From positions 248,001 through 312,000 of the forward strand of contig NZ_BSTC01000003.1 of assembly GCF_030269305.1 (NCBI RefSeq): a DNA stretch of 64,000 bases. Direction: 5' to 3'. The notes under the pieces were generated by a model. It searched no databases. It was given only the letters and a program-made list of their open reading frames with translations, and was not told the DNA's origin. A program made the translations under genes and the position numbers. Numbering within the stretch: the first letter of the stretch is position 1; the number at the start of each line of letters is the position of its first letter. Below are positions 1 to 9,211 of this stretch, piece by piece. The DNA is from Kineosporia sp. NBRC 101731 (GTDB lineage: Bacteria > Actinomycetota > Actinomycetes > Actinomycetales > Kineosporiaceae).

Positions 1-10
1 GCGGGGGTTG

Positions 11-79
11 CTACCTGACGAATCGCCGGAACAGGTAGAACGCCACCAGGACGAGGACCAGGATCACCAGGACACGCAT
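11..79 (-). CDS. 22-residue single-pass membrane peptide (putative)
   Basis: A short reading frame of 22 codons runs from an ATG at 79 to a TAG at 13-11. The product is almost entirely Val/Leu/Ile for its first 16 residues and ends in an Arg-rich tail (FRRFVR), so it looks like one transmembrane helix with a positively charged cytoplasmic end. A GAGGTG sequence lies about 8 bases before the ATG and would serve as ribosome binding site. It is on the same strand as the GntR-type gene at 156-428, 76 bases downstream, and could share its transcript. No function can be assigned. It is short enough to be chance, but the RBS plus clean hydrophobic pattern argues for expression. Confidence 0.4.
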   Translation of the reverse strand: MRVLVILVLVLVAFYLFRRFVR

Positions 80-155
80 GTGGGACACCTCGCGTTGGCA
101 GCAATAATTTCGGTTCATCGTCACCGCTGGTACCGATACGGGCAAGACGAGACGG

Positions 156-428
156 TCAGTCCGGTCGTTCGAGGTGCGCCTCGATGTACTGCTCCATCAG
201 CGTCCACCCGTCGTCGGAGTGCTCGATGACGTGGTAACCGGTGCCCGGCCGGATCTCGGCCCAGCCGTGCCGCACGAGCCAGCGCAGGGCGTCGCGGGCG
301 GCGCCCAGCGGGTAGCCCTGGTGCTCGAGGTCGCCCGGACTCGGCAGCAGGGTGCCGGGGGCGTACTGGCCCGAGAGGATCCGTGCCGCGATCTCGTCGG
401 CGATGGAGCGGTAGGGGGAGATGGGCAC
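156..428 (-). CDS. GntR-type winged-helix protein without effector domain
   Basis: A 90-residue protein starting at GTG. Residues 4-65 match the GntR DNA-binding domain: YRSIADEIAARILSG (helix 1), a PGTLLPSPGDL turn region, a recognition helix around LGAARDALRWLVRHG, and the wing RPGTGYHV. Only about 25 residues follow, so no FadR, HutC or YtrA effector domain is present; it resembles the small stand-alone GntR-like proteins common in actinomycetes. No convincing ribosome binding site precedes the GTG, so a leaderless transcript is possible. Its target is unknown; candidates are itself, the tiny membrane peptide downstream or the divergent transporter at 672. Confidence 0.75.
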   Translation of the reverse strand: MPISPYRSIADEIAARILSGQYAPGTLLPSPGDLEHQGYPLGAARDALRWLVRHGWAEIRPGTGYHVIEHSDDGWTLMEQYIEAHLERPD

Positions 429-671
429 GGCTCAGTTTGATGCATGACCAGGTGCTTTCCCTCCGATCGGGCATCAATGGGACGTAGTTCACCCGCACGG
501 AGTAGTTGCCCGGAGACACCGAAAGGCCACCGGTGAGGCCAAGGGCACCTGATGAAGGGTCAATGGTCCTGTCTATCAGCGGATTTCGTATGACTGGCGG
601 AATCTGGGCGTACGTTGTCGCGCGGAACCCGGATTCCCCCACATCCACCGTGATCCGACGAAAGACCTCCG

Positions 672-1574
672 ATGACCAGCGTGCCCACCCTCGTACCCCC
701 GCCGACCACCTCCCCGGTGCCACCGGCGTCCTCCATTGCGCTCGACCCGCACCAGATGGCCCGCCGGGCGGTCACCATCGGGGTGGGAAAGGCGCACGAG
801 AGCGTCCTGACCACCTTCGTGCTGGCCGTGCTGGCGGGCGCGTTCATCGGGTTCGGGGCGATGTTCGCCACCGTGGCCTCGTCGACCGTGCCCGGATCCG
901 CCGGTCTTCCCTACGGCGTCTCCAAAGTGCTGATGGGCCTGGCCTTCTCCGTCGGCCTGATTCTCGTGGTGGTCGGCGGGGCCCAGCTGTTCACCAGCAA
1001 CGTGCTGCTGGTGATGGCCTGGGCCTCCGGGCGGGTGAGCGGCCCGGCGGTGCTGCGCAACTGGGCCGTCGTCTATGCGGGCAACTTCGTGGGTGCCGTC
1101 GGGACCGCCACACTGATCCTCCTCTCGCACGAGTACCGCTCGGCCGGGGGCGGGGTCGGGCTGAACGCGCTGCGGATCGCCGACGGCAAGGGCGAGCTCG
1201 GGTTCGTCCAGGCGCTGGTGCTCGGCATCCTCTGCAACATGCTCGTCTGCCTGGCCGTGTGGCTCAGCTACTCGGCCCGCACCACGGCCGACCGGGTCGC
1301 GGCCGTGGTGCTGCCGGTGGCCGCCTTCGTCGCCGGCGGGTTCGAGCACAGCGTGGCCAACATGTACTACCTGCCGCTGGCCGCCATGATCAAAAGCACG
1401 GCACCCGAATCGTTCTGGACTTCTGCGGGTACCTCGGCCGGGGAATTCACCCACGTCGGCTGGCCGGTGTTCTTCGAGAACCTGGTGCCGGTGACGATCG
1501 GGAACATCATCGGCGGGGGCCTGGTCATCGGTGGCCTGTACTGGCTGGCCTACCTGCGTCACGACCGGTCCTGA
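672..1574 (+). CDS. Formate/nitrite transporter (FNT) family channel
   Basis: A 300-residue integral membrane protein of the FocA/NirC/FdhC family, pentameric channels for formate, nitrite or hydrosulfide. About six hydrophobic helices are visible. Family signatures include AGAFIGFGAMFA in the first helix, GGAQLFTSN before the second half, a cytosolic loop after LSHEYR, and FEHSVANMYYLP, which carries the conserved pore histidine (His226). The first 25 residues are a Pro/Thr-rich extension. The neighbours (GntR-type protein, sugar-binding protein) do not reveal the substrate, and no formate dehydrogenase or nitrite reductase gene is nearby, so the transported anion is left open. Confidence 0.9.
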   Translation: MTSVPTLVPPPTTSPVPPASSIALDPHQMARRAVTIGVGKAHESVLTTFVLAVLAGAFIGFGAMFATVASSTVPGSAGLPYGVSKVLMGLAFSVGLILVVVGGAQLFTSNVLLVMAWASGRVSGPAVLRNWAVVYAGNFVGAVGTATLILLSHEYRSAGGGVGLNALRIADGKGELGFVQALVLGILCNMLVCLAVWLSYSARTTADRVAAVVLPVAAFVAGGFEHSVANMYYLPLAAMIKSTAPESFWTSAGTSAGEFTHVGWPVFFENLVPVTIGNIIGGGLVIGGLYWLAYLRHDRS

Positions 1575-1576
1575 TC

Positions 1577-1597
1577 CTTACCTAACCAGCCGGTAAG
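1577..1597 (+). terminator. Weak hairpin after the FNT gene
   Basis: CTTACC and GGTAAG form a 6-base-pair stem with a 9-base loop directly after the stop codon at 1574. There is no T-tract, so at best it is a weak terminator or a transcript-end stabiliser. Confidence 0.3.
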
Positions 1598-1686
1598 CCC
1601 TTCCTCAAGGTGACGCCCGGTGCTGCCGAAGGTGATGCTCTAACCGCGTCCTCCGGTGGGAAGCGGTCTGGTTGAAGGGGACTGCC

Positions 1687-2778
1687 TTGTCACGCACAGG
1701 CCTTGTCTGGGTATCGCTGGTTTCTGCGGGTGCCATGTTTCTGGCCGGATGTGGCAGTGACACCGAGGCCGCATCGGCCGTCGTCTCATCCGGCACCATC
1801 GGGGTGGCCATGCCGAACACCTCCTCGGCCCGGTGGGTCAGCGACGGCGACAACATGAAGAAGCAGTTCTCCCTGCTGGGCTACGAGACCGATGTGCAGT
1901 ACGCGGAGGACAAGTCCGACACCCAGGCCTCGCAGATCGCGGCGATGATCAAGAACGGCGACAAGGCCATCATCGTGGGGGCCGTCGACGGGACGAAGCT
2001 GACCGCCGTGCTGGCCCAGGCCGCCGACGCCGACATCCCGGTCATCTCCTACGACCGGCTCATCCGCGACACCCCGGACATCGACTACTACGCCAGCTTC
2101 GACAACTTCCGGGTCGGGGTGCTGCAGGCCACCTATCTGGTGCAGACGCTGGGGCTGAAGACGAAGGACGGCCCGTTCACGATCGAGCTGTTCGCGGGTG
2201 ACTCGGCCGACAACAACGCCACGTTCTTCTTCAACGGCGCCATCAGTGTCCTTCGCCCTTACCTCAAGTCGGGCAAGCTCGAGGTCCGCAGCGGCCAGAC
2301 GAAATTCGCCAAGGTCACCACGGCCGGCTGGAGCGGGGACGTCGCCCAGACCCGGATGGTGAAACTGCTGTCGGAGAACTACACCTCCGATCGGCTCGAC
2401 GCCGTGCTCTCGCCCTACGACGGCATCTCCCGGGGCATCGTCGCGGCTCTCAAGAAGGACGGGTACGGCACGAAGTCCAAGCCGTTGCCGGCGGTCACGG
2501 GCCAGGACGCCGAACTGGAGTCGGTCAAGGCCATCGTCGCGGGCGACCAGGGCGAGACGGTCTACAAGGACAGCCGCGAGCTGGCCAAGGTCACCGTGCA
2601 GATGACGGACGCACTGCTGTCCGGCGGGACGCCTCAGGTCAACGACACCAGGCAGTACAACAACGGGGTCAAGGACGTGGCCTCCTTCCTTCTCCAGCCG
2701 GTGAGCGTCGACAAGGACAACTACAAGACGGTCCTCATTGACGGCGGGTTCTACACCGCAGAGCAGATCGGAAACTGA
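1687..2778 (+). CDS. Sugar-binding lipoprotein, ChvE/XylF-like (Peripla_BP_4)
   Basis: A 363-residue lipoprotein. I chose the TTG at 1687 because AAGGGG lies 6 bases before it; an in-frame TTG at 1672 overlaps that site. The signal peptide ends in a lipobox, FLAGCG, so the mature protein should be anchored at the outer face of the membrane. The mature part follows the periplasmic-binding protein type I fold: [15 protein letters not shown] at the start, a long central segment with [27 protein letters not shown], and a C-terminal VTGQDAE motif, as in ChvE and xylose-binding proteins. No ABC permease or ATPase gene is next to it. The next gene, 7 bases on, is a chemoreceptor, so it may present a sugar ligand for sensing rather than for uptake. 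Confidence 0.85.
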   Translation: MSRTGLVWVSLVSAGAMFLAGCGSDTEAASAVVSSGTIGVAMPNTSSARWVSDGDNMKKQFSLLGYETDVQYAEDKSDTQASQIAAMIKNGDKAIIVGAVDGTKLTAVLAQAADADIPVISYDRLIRDTPDIDYYASFDNFRVGVLQATYLVQTLGLKTKDGPFTIELFAGDSADNNATFFFNGAISVLRPYLKSGKLEVRSGQTKFAKVTTAGWSGDVAQTRMVKLLSENYTSDRLDAVLSPYDGISRGIVAALKKDGYGTKSKPLPAVTGQDAELESVKAIVAGDQGETVYKDSRELAKVTVQMTDALLSGGTPQVNDTRQYNNGVKDVASFLLQPVSVDKDNYKTVLIDGGFYTAEQIGN

Positions 2779-2785
2779 GTCCACG

Positions 2786-4381
2786 ATGACCGAACCCACA
2801 CGCCGGGGCCTGGTCTCCCGGTTCCTCGACCTGCCCACCTGGACCAAGCTGACCGCACTGGTCGCCGCCAGCGTGCTCGCCCTGCTGACCTGTCTGGGCC
2901 TGAGCGCCGAGACCAACCACTCCAGCACCACCACCAGTAAGGCACTGCGGAACCTCAACGACGCCGACGCGATCGTGCTCCAGCTGAACGAGATCGCCAC
3001 CGAGCTGAAAGCCCAGGCCCTGAGCTCGATCCTGAGCTCCAGCCCCGCGACCCAGCAGAAGGCCGTCGAAGAGCAGGCGGCCGCCGCCAACGACCTGATC
3101 GCCCAGCTCGACGCGGTGCCGCTGGCGGCCGAGAACCAGGTCCCGGTGGACCGGATCAAGACCGTCTACGCCGACTACCTCAGCGTCGTCACCCGGTTCG
3201 TGGCCGGGGCGATCGCCGACCCGACCACCGCCCAGCTGAACTGGGAACAGGTCGGTGTGGACAACTACCTGGTCAGTGCGGTCACCAAGAACGGACGCGC
3301 GCACTTCTCCGAGCAGGTGGACGTCGCGCAGAAGCACCAGCAGTCGACCCAGAACCGACGCTTCCTGACGATGGTCATCGCGGTGGTCATCGCGTCGCTG
3401 GTACTGGTGGTCATCGCCCGGTTCGTCGTCACCTCCGTCACCCGGCCCCTGGTGCGGGTGCGGCAGTCGGTCGACGCGATGGCCGGGGGCGTGCTGACGG
3501 TTCCCGCCGATGTCCACTCCCGCGACGAGATCGGCCAGATGGCCGAGGCTCTCGACCGCGCCCGCAACCAGGTGCGCACGATGGTGACCTCGGTGTCGGC
3601 CTCGGCCACGTCACTCGCCGACGCGGCCCGGCAGATGACGTCCAACTCCTCCACCATGGTCGCCTCCGCCCAGACCTCGTCCGGGCAGGCCAAGGAGGCG
3701 TCGGCCGTGGCCGTGGACGTCTCGGAGAACGTGCAGGCGATCGCCAAGGGCTCGGAGGAGATGGACGCCGCCATCCGCGAGATCGCCCGCAGCGCCAGCG
3801 AGGCCGCAGGTGTCGCCGGTGAGGCGGTCGACGTGGCCAGCTCGACCACCACCCGGGTGGCCCGCCTGGGCGAGTCGTCCGCCGAGATCGCCACCGTGGT
3901 CGAGATGATCACCTCGATCGCGGAACAGACCAACCTGCTGGCCCTGAACGCGACGATCGAGGCGGCGCGCGCCGGCGAGAGCGGCAAGGGCTTCGCCGTG
4001 GTCGCGAACGAGGTGAAGGACCTGTCCCGGGCCACCGCCCAGGCCACCGGTGAGATCACCAAGTGGGTGACGTCGATCCAGGGTGACACCGAGGAGGTGG
4101 TCACGGCGATCAGCGACATCACCTCGGTGATCGACCGGATCCGCAACTACCAGACCGTCATCGCCAGCGCGGTCGAGGAGCAGTCGGCCACCGCGGCCGA
4201 GATCAACCGGGGCGTCACGGCCCTGTCGCACGGTGCGCAGGGCATGGCCACGAACGTCTCGACCATCGCCGAGGCGTCGCGGGTGACCACCGACGGCCTG
4301 TCGGCGTCGGAGGTGGCCGTGGCCGACCTCAGCCGGATGGCGGCCGAGCTACAGGGGCGGGTCAACCAGTTCAGCGTCTGA
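2786..4381 (+). CDS. Methyl-accepting chemotaxis protein
   Basis: A 531-residue chemoreceptor with the standard order of parts. Residues about 19-41 form the first transmembrane helix, about 42-188 a helical extracellular sensor (four-helix-bundle type), about 190-213 the second helix, followed by a HAMP domain ([19 protein letters not shown]) and a long cytoplasmic coiled coil. The signalling tip is intact: [20 protein letters not shown] then [15 protein letters not shown]. The start is the ATG at 2786, 7 bases after the stop of the sugar-binding gene; the two form an operon. No CheA, CheW or CheY gene is in the window. Its presence implies a flagellated stage in the life cycle. Confidence 0.93.
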   Translation: MTEPTRRGLVSRFLDLPTWTKLTALVAASVLALLTCLGLSAETNHSSTTTSKALRNLNDADAIVLQLNEIATELKAQALSSILSSSPATQQKAVEEQAAAANDLIAQLDAVPLAAENQVPVDRIKTVYADYLSVVTRFVAGAIADPTTAQLNWEQVGVDNYLVSAVTKNGRAHFSEQVDVAQKHQQSTQNRRFLTMVIAVVIASLVLVVIARFVVTSVTRPLVRVRQSVDAMAGGVLTVPADVHSRDEIGQMAEALDRARNQVRTMVTSVSASATSLADAARQMTSNSSTMVASAQTSSGQAKEASAVAVDVSENVQAIAKGSEEMDAAIREIARSASEAAGVAGEAVDVASSTTTRVARLGESSAEIATVVEMITSIAEQTNLLALNATIEAARAGESGKGFAVVANEVKDLSRATAQATGEITKWVTSIQGDTEEVVTAISDITSVIDRIRNYQTVIASAVEEQSATAAEINRGVTALSHGAQGMATNVSTIAEASRVTTDGLSASEVAVADLSRMAAELQGRVNQFSV

Positions 4382-4392
4382 TGACCAGCACG

Positions 4393-4435
4393 AATGGTGG
4401 ACGTCGTCCCCGACCCGGGGACGACGTCCACCATT
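4393..4435 (+). terminator. Perfect 19-bp hairpin after the chemoreceptor gene
   Basis: The arms 4393-4411 (AATGGTGGACGTCGTCCCC) and 4417-4435 are exact reverse complements with a 5-base loop. It starts 12 bases after the stop at 4381, as expected for an intrinsic terminator, although only a short TTT follows. Confidence 0.75.
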
Positions 4436-4526
4436 TCGCTGTGGTCGCCTGAGGCGTGTTGGGCCGCGGGTGCTCGTCCGGTCCGACCTCGACCATCTGA
4501 CGGCTCCATTTTAGGGAGTCGAGGGG

Positions 4527-4590
4527 CCTCCAAATTGGGGAACAGTGTCCCTCAAATTTGGGGGGTTCAGGGTCCTCCAATTCTGGTACC
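4527..4590 (+). promoter_or_regulatory. Three near-palindromic CCTCCAAATTGGGG-type motifs
   Basis: Three related motifs lie upstream of the AAA/DUF4143 gene: CCTCCAAATTGGGG at 4527, CCCTCAAATTTGGGG at 4549 and CCTCCAATTCTGG at 4574. They begin 22 and 25 bases apart, close to two helical turns, so a protein could bind all three on one face. The last motif ends about 37 bases before the start codon. AT-rich cores are rare in this GC-rich sequence. I infer an operator array or an upstream promoter control region. Confidence 0.45.
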
Positions 4591-4626
4591 TTCGTGGCCA
4601 GGGGCGTGACGTGGCGGAGGTGGAAC

Positions 4627-5907
4627 ATGGTTGGTGCACTGGATGGGATTGCCGCGAGGCGGATCTCCCCCCTCCTGGAGGGCCTGCTTGTCGAGGAGCC
4701 GGTTGTTGCGTTGCACGGCCCTCGATCGGTGGGCAAGTCAACGGTGCTGAGGGCGCTGGCCGGCAGCCGCGGGGTCCCGGTTCTCGACCTTGATGACCTG
4801 GGTACGAGAGACGCTGTCGTGGCCAACCCGCAAACTGCTGTAGACACCCATGAGTTGGTGTGTGTCGACGAATATCAGCATGCTCCGGAGATTCTCGATG
4901 CCCTGAAAGCCCGGCTGAATCGAGAAGGCACCCTGCCCGGCACCGCTGTGCTGACAGGGTCGACCCGGCAGGACGCACTGCCGCGCACGGCGCAGGCACT
5001 CACCGGCCGTCTGCACACCATGACCATCTGGCCACTGTCACAAGGTGAGATCGGTGGGGTCATCGAAAATCTTCTGCCGGCCCTGCGGGCGGACCCGGAT
5101 GCCACGGTGGCGGCCCAGTCCACTTCTGCGACCACTCGGGCTGAGTATGTCGAGAAACTTTGCGGAGGAGGTTTTCCGCTGGCATTGCGTCGCGTCGGCG
5201 CGGCCAGGGATCGCTGGTTCGACGACTACGTCCGCCTGTCGTTGGAGCGTGACGCCATCGAGCTCGTCCGGATACGTCAGCGCACTGTCCTGCGTGAACT
5301 GCTGGAGCGGCTGGCCGGGCGAACCGGGCAGGTGCTGAACCTGGCGAAGGCGGCCGAAGGTCTGACCGGCGATCGCCGAACCATCGAGGATTACGCTCGC
5401 CTTCTCGAGGATCTGTTTCTCATCGACCGGCTTCCGGCGTGGGGTAAGACTCTCCGGTCGCGAGCAGCGGCAACTCCGAAACTGCACGTCGTCGATACCG
5501 GTGTGGCGGCCCGGCTGATGCGAGTCACGGCGACGAAGCTGGCAACTCTTGATCCCACTGCCTTGGCAGAATTCGGTCACCTGCTGGAAAGCTTTGTCGT
5601 CGGCGAGCTGCGCAAGCAGATCTCCTGGCTCGAGGAGCCGGTTTCCACCGGGCATTGGCGTACGCACGATGGGGACGAGGTCGACTACATCATCGAGTTC
5701 GATGATGGTCAGGTCTTGGCGTTCGAGGTCAAGGCGAACGAAAGGGTCACCGGCAATGACCTGAAAGGCCTTCGTAAGTTGCGGGAATCGCTAGGGGACA
5801 GGTTCCTGGCGGGCGTTGCGCTGAGTACGGGGCGGCGCTCGTTCACCTACGAGGATCGCCTTCACGTCATGCCGGTCGATCGGCTGTGGACACCGGTGGC
5901 CGAGTAG
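4627..5907 (+). CDS. AAA ATPase with DUF4143 (AAA_14/DUF4143 family)
   Basis: A 426-residue protein; the ATG at 4627 follows a GGAGG. The N-terminal half is an AAA_14 ATPase: P-loop HGPRSVGKST, Walker B LVCVDEYQHAPE and a sensor segment VLTGSTRQDA. The C-terminal half is DUF4143, with the nuclease-like DEVDYIIEFDDGQVLAFEVKA segment typical of the PD-(D/E)XK-like end of this family. Such stand-alone proteins are widespread and often acquired horizontally; their cellular role is not settled, with proposals including DNA metabolism and defence or toxin-antitoxin-like behaviour. It stands alone in the window, bounded by a strong terminator before it and an inverted-repeat element after it. Confidence 0.88.
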   Translation: MVGALDGIAARRISPLLEGLLVEEPVVALHGPRSVGKSTVLRALAGSRGVPVLDLDDLGTRDAVVANPQTAVDTHELVCVDEYQHAPEILDALKARLNREGTLPGTAVLTGSTRQDALPRTAQALTGRLHTMTIWPLSQGEIGGVIENLLPALRADPDATVAAQSTSATTRAEYVEKLCGGGFPLALRRVGAARDRWFDDYVRLSLERDAIELVRIRQRTVLRELLERLAGRTGQVLNLAKAAEGLTGDRRTIEDYARLLEDLFLIDRLPAWGKTLRSRAAATPKLHVVDTGVAARLMRVTATKLATLDPTALAEFGHLLESFVVGELRKQISWLEEPVSTGHWRTHDGDEVDYIIEFDDGQVLAFEVKANERVTGNDLKGLRKLRESLGDRFLAGVALSTGRRSFTYEDRLHVMPVDRLWTPVAE

Positions 5908-6069
5908 TGCAACACATCCGCATCCGGTTCAGGACACCGGACCGGTTCTGGAACGTACCCGCTGTGGTTGATACTCAGGATGGGCTGGAGCTCTGGAACC
6001 AACCGACGCCGGCCGAGGCGGCGGCCGCGCTCGGTTTCTGAAGAAGCCACCAACGTTCGCGGTTCATTC

Positions 6070-6142
6070 CCCTTCCCGTTCGTGATCAGGCAGTCCCACA
6101 GCCTTCGGCCGGGGACAGTTTGCATGATCACGAACGGGAAGG
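6070..6142. repeat. Dispersed inverted-repeat element, copy 1
   Basis: The left arm (6070-6096) and right arm (6112-6142) pair as CCTTCCCGTTCGTGATCA... against its reverse complement, with about 4 bases missing from the left arm. The inner part of the right arm, GACAGTTTGCATGATCACGA, is nearly the same as in the element at 19835-19905. It lies between two convergent genes, so it can act as a two-way terminator, and its recurrence suggests a REP or small MITE-like family. Confidence 0.65.
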
Positions 6143-6153
6143 TGGTCACTGGA

Positions 6154-7413
6154 TCAGGCGAACAGCCCGACGGTCTTGGGCTTGAACCCGGGGAAGATGT
6201 TCGTCGTCGAGCTCACCCCGCAGCGCTTCTTCAGCACTTCCGCGACGATGCTGCGGTAGTCGGTGGTGCCGGCCAGGTCGCCGTCCACGCGGTCCTGGGC
6301 GGCCAGGCCCGGCCAGGTGCCGTGCACACCCTTCTTCAGCCCGCCGCCCAGCAGCAGCACCGCGTTGCCGTGGCCGTGATCGAGCCCGCCCGAACCGTTC
6401 TCGTCGATGCGCCGGCCGAACTCGCTGAGTGTCACCAGAGTGGTCCTCTTCATCCCGGCGTCACCCAGGTGCTTCGCGAAGGCGGCCAGGGCGGTGCTGA
6501 GCTCGGTGAGCTGCTTGTACATCCAGCCGGCGTCGGGCTTGCCCAGGCCGGCGTGCATGTCCCAGTCGCCCTGGTCGACCGTGGCCACGCTCAGGCCCAG
6601 GTCGGCCTTGATCAGCCGGGCCACGTCGTGCAGGGCGTGCCCGAGGGTGGTGTCGGGGTAGCCGTACTGCGCGGGGTCGTCGGTCTGCTTCGCCAGGGTG
6701 CTGAGGTTGCCGACGGCCTGGAACCCGGCCGTGAGCGGCTGCCAGACCGTGGCGGGAGTGCCGGCCCGGGAAGCCTTCAGCGCGGACTTCCAGCCGCTGA
6801 GCGGAACCTGGGCCCCGCTGCCGTCGAGCTTCACGCCCGCGATCGTGGAGATCGCGAACTTGAGGTTGTTGCCGTTCATCGAGGTCGGCATCTGGCTGCC
6901 CGCGCCGACCTGGGTCGCGGTCAGCCCGCCCGGGTTGCCGAGACCGCCCAGGGTGCGGTCGATCCAGCCGGTGCGCAGGCCCGAGCCCGGCGCGGCCCGC
7001 TCCATGGCTTCCTGCGCGGCGAAGTGCGAACGGCTCGGGTCGTCCTGGCCGACCGCCTGCACGGCGGCCATGCTGCCGGCGTCCCAGAGGCCGAAGATCG
7101 GCTTCATCGCGGGGTGCAGGCCGAACATCGCGTCGATCTTCTTGGTCACCGAGGCCTGCACCCCGATGTTCGGGCGCGACGTCAGGTAGTGGGCGTCGCC
7201 GTTGGGCACGACCACGGACAGGCCGTCCATGCCGCCGTGCAGTGAGAGCACCACCAGGGTGCCGGTTCCCGCGGCCGCGCCGAAGGCCAGCTCGACCCCG
7301 GAGGCGGTGGTGAGGCCGGCGGTCAGGCCGGTGGCCACGGCACCGCGCAGCAGGTTGCGCCGGGACATACCCCGGCCCTCGGGGCAGCCGCAGTTGGTCT
7401 CAGTCGTCGTCAT
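6154..7413 (-). CDS. DUF1501 family secreted protein
   Basis: A protein of about 419 residues with a Tat signal (MSRRNLLRG then a hydrophobic stretch) preceded by a 15-residue extension. It shows DUF1501 landmarks: LVVLSLHGGMDGLSVVVP near the mature N-terminus, VDQGDWDMHAG, and VTLSEFGRRIDENGSGGLDHGHGNA near the end, with histidines and acidic residues that suggest metal binding as in alkaline-phosphatase-like folds. A GTG at 7416 is an alternative start. It begins only a few bases after the DUF1800 stop and has no strong RBS of its own, so translation is probably coupled. DUF1501 and DUF1800 genes are usual partners; their biochemical role is not established. Confidence 0.9.
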   Translation of the reverse strand: MTTTETNCGCPEGRGMSRRNLLRGAVATGLTAGLTTASGVELAFGAAAGTGTLVVLSLHGGMDGLSVVVPNGDAHYLTSRPNIGVQASVTKKIDAMFGLHPAMKPIFGLWDAGSMAAVQAVGQDDPSRSHFAAQEAMERAAPGSGLRTGWIDRTLGGLGNPGGLTATQVGAGSQMPTSMNGNNLKFAISTIAGVKLDGSGAQVPLSGWKSALKASRAGTPATVWQPLTAGFQAVGNLSTLAKQTDDPAQYGYPDTTLGHALHDVARLIKADLGLSVATVDQGDWDMHAGLGKPDAGWMYKQLTELSTALAAFAKHLGDAGMKRTTLVTLSEFGRRIDENGSGGLDHGHGNAVLLLGGGLKKGVHGTWPGLAAQDRVDGDLAGTTDYRSIVAEVLKKRCGVSSTTNIFPGFKPKTVGLFA

Positions 7414-7420
7414 CACGGGC

Positions 7421-9211
7421 CTATCGGGTCAGGTGGGCGGGTGACGACAGCAGCAGCATCGCCGTCAGATAGATGGTCTCTCGCTGCTGCTGGGACCCGG
7501 CGGTGAACGTGGTGGGCAGTTTCTGACCCCCGAGCGTCGCCGAGTTCAGCAGCGTGGTGACGGCCTTGCGTTCGGCCGTGGTCGGGTTGCGGCCCAGGAG
7601 TTTACGGGCCGTGGCGGTGACGGCGGCCGTGCGGTTCGTCGGGGGATTCTTCAGGAAGCCCACGAAGCCCGGGTTCTTGAGCCGGGCCCCGCCGCCGACC
7701 AGCCAGGCCGAGGTGGCGTTGAAGATGATGAGCGCGGCGGCGGGCGACTGGTACGAGGCCGCCGAGTCGTCGTAGCCGTTCGGCTGGGGCCAGGAGACCG
7801 GACCGTGCCCGGCCTGCCGGCTGATCTGCACCAGGTCGAGCAGCCCGATCGGGTCGGTGGCCGGCTTCAGGTCCAGGGCGCGGGCGGTGGCCACCAGCTG
7901 CTCCATCGGCCGGCGCAGCTTCTTTCCCTTCGAGACCGAGAACTCCTTCGAGGAGAACAGCATCCGCAGCACCGGAGCGATCTTCGTGTCGTTCTTGGTG
8001 TAGGCGGCGGCCAGCTTCTTCACCAGCGACGCGGGCGGGTTGTCGCTCACGAACCGCACCGCCAGCTTGCGGGCGATGTGCTGGGCCGTCTTCGGATGCC
8101 GGGCCAGGTATTTCACGTAGGCGCGCTGGGCCGCCTTCCCCGAGGCGGCGGTGGCGTTCGCCGTGGTGAAGCCGAAAACCCTGAGCTTGCCGACATAGTG
8201 GTTAGCCGGCAGGTAGGTGGCGCGCAGCTGGTCGTCGAGCTTCCAGCCGGTCAGCAGCAGGGCGCCCCTGCGCACATCGCGCTCGGTGTACCCGGCGTCG
8301 ACACCGACCGTGTGCAGCTCCAGGATCTCCCGGGCGTAGTTCTCGTTCGGCTCCTGGCCGGTGGAACCGTTGCCGTTCAGGTAGGCCAGCATCGTCGGGT
8401 GGAAGGCGCTGGCCAGCAGCATCGACTCGAAGTCGCCCAGGGCGTGCCGGCGGATCACGTCGCGCTGGTAGGCGTGCCGGGTCTCGTAGGTGCCTCCGGG
8501 GGCGTCGGAGGGGAAGACGTTGAGGTGGTTGGACCAGAAGTCGACCATCACCTCGAACAGCTGGCGGCGGCTGAAGATGGCGCGACCGATGTGGTCACCC
8601 ATCAGCGGCATCCAGTAGTCCTTGCCGTCCGTCGCGGCCTTCACCTGGCTGATCGTGCGGCTCAGCTGCGGCCAGTACTGCCCCAGCACCTTCACGCCCG
8701 GGTCGGAGATCTTCGCCGGCTGGAGCTGCCATTCGAGCCACTTCTTCGGGCCCAGGCGCCTGAGTTCGGCGGCGGACGCGGTGGTGTGCCCGTAGGTGGC
8801 CCGGCTCAGCAGCAGCGCGGGGTCGAGGTCGCGGTTCATCGAGTACGTCGCGGCCGCGGCGGTGGTGCTTGAGGACGAGGTGGTCGCCGTGGACCCGGTG
8901 CCCTCGGCGGCGCTCCCGGTCGTGCTCTCGGTGGCCGTGGCCTTCGCCGCCCGGGCGACATCGGCCGCCTCGGCGGCGTTCGCCGTGCGCTGGGCGGCGG
9001 TCAGCGTGACCGGCCCGGTCGTGGGTGCTGCGGTGGCGGTCCCACCGGAGGGCTTCAGCAGGAAGGCGGCGGTGGCGGTCGCCGCGGCCACGCCGGTACC
9101 GCCGGCCGCCACCAGCGTGCGGCGCGAGAGGCGCCCGGCGTCGTGGCTCGACTCGGCGGCGACCCGTCGGGACCGCCGGTCCGGTGCGGGCGGCGGGGGC
9201 AGCTCGGGCAT
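7421..9211 (-). CDS. DUF1800 family secreted protein
   Basis: A 596-residue protein with a long N-region and a twin-arginine motif (SRRTLVAAG) before a hydrophobic stretch, then a Thr/Ala/Ser-rich linker of about 60 residues. The DUF1800 domain starts near ATYSMNRDLDPALLLSRATYG and contains the family signatures MVDFWSNHLNVFP, YQRDVIRRHALGDFESMLLA, NENYAREILELHTVGVDAGY and HIARKLAVRFVSDNPP. It is the first gene of a two-gene operon with the DUF1501 gene, exported folded by the Tat system. No enzymatic function is known. GGAAGG lies upstream of the ATG at rather long spacing. Confidence 0.9.
   Translation of the reverse strand: MPELPPPPAPDRRSRRVAAESSHDAGRLSRRTLVAAGGTGVAAATATAAFLLKPSGGTATAAPTTGPVTLTAAQRTANAAEAADVARAAKATATESTTGSAAEGTGSTATTSSSSTTAAAATYSMNRDLDPALLLSRATYGHTTASAAELRRLGPKKWLEWQLQPAKISDPGVKVLGQYWPQLSRTISQVKAATDGKDYWMPLMGDHIGRAIFSRRQLFEVMVDFWSNHLNVFPSDAPGGTYETRHAYQRDVIRRHALGDFESMLLASAFHPTMLAYLNGNGSTGQEPNENYAREILELHTVGVDAGYTERDVRRGALLLTGWKLDDQLRATYLPANHYVGKLRVFGFTTANATAASGKAAQRAYVKYLARHPKTAQHIARKLAVRFVSDNPPASLVKKLAAAYTKNDTKIAPVLRMLFSSKEFSVSKGKKLRRPMEQLVATARALDLKPATDPIGLLDLVQISRQAGHGPVSWPQPNGYDDSAASYQSPAAALIIFNATSAWLVGGGARLKNPGFVGFLKNPPTNRTAAVTATARKLLGRNPTTAERKAVTTLLNSATLGGQKLPTTFTAGSQQQRETIYLTAMLLLSSPAHLTR

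Noticed and set aside
2735-4231. Minus-strand frames opposite the chemoreceptor gene
   Set aside because: The plus strand codes a complete chemoreceptor with intact signalling tip, so the opposite frames are shadows.
7260-7420. Possible frameshift splitting DUF1800 and DUF1501
   Set aside because: Both proteins have their own Tat signal and complete domains; the short gap is normal for this gene pair.
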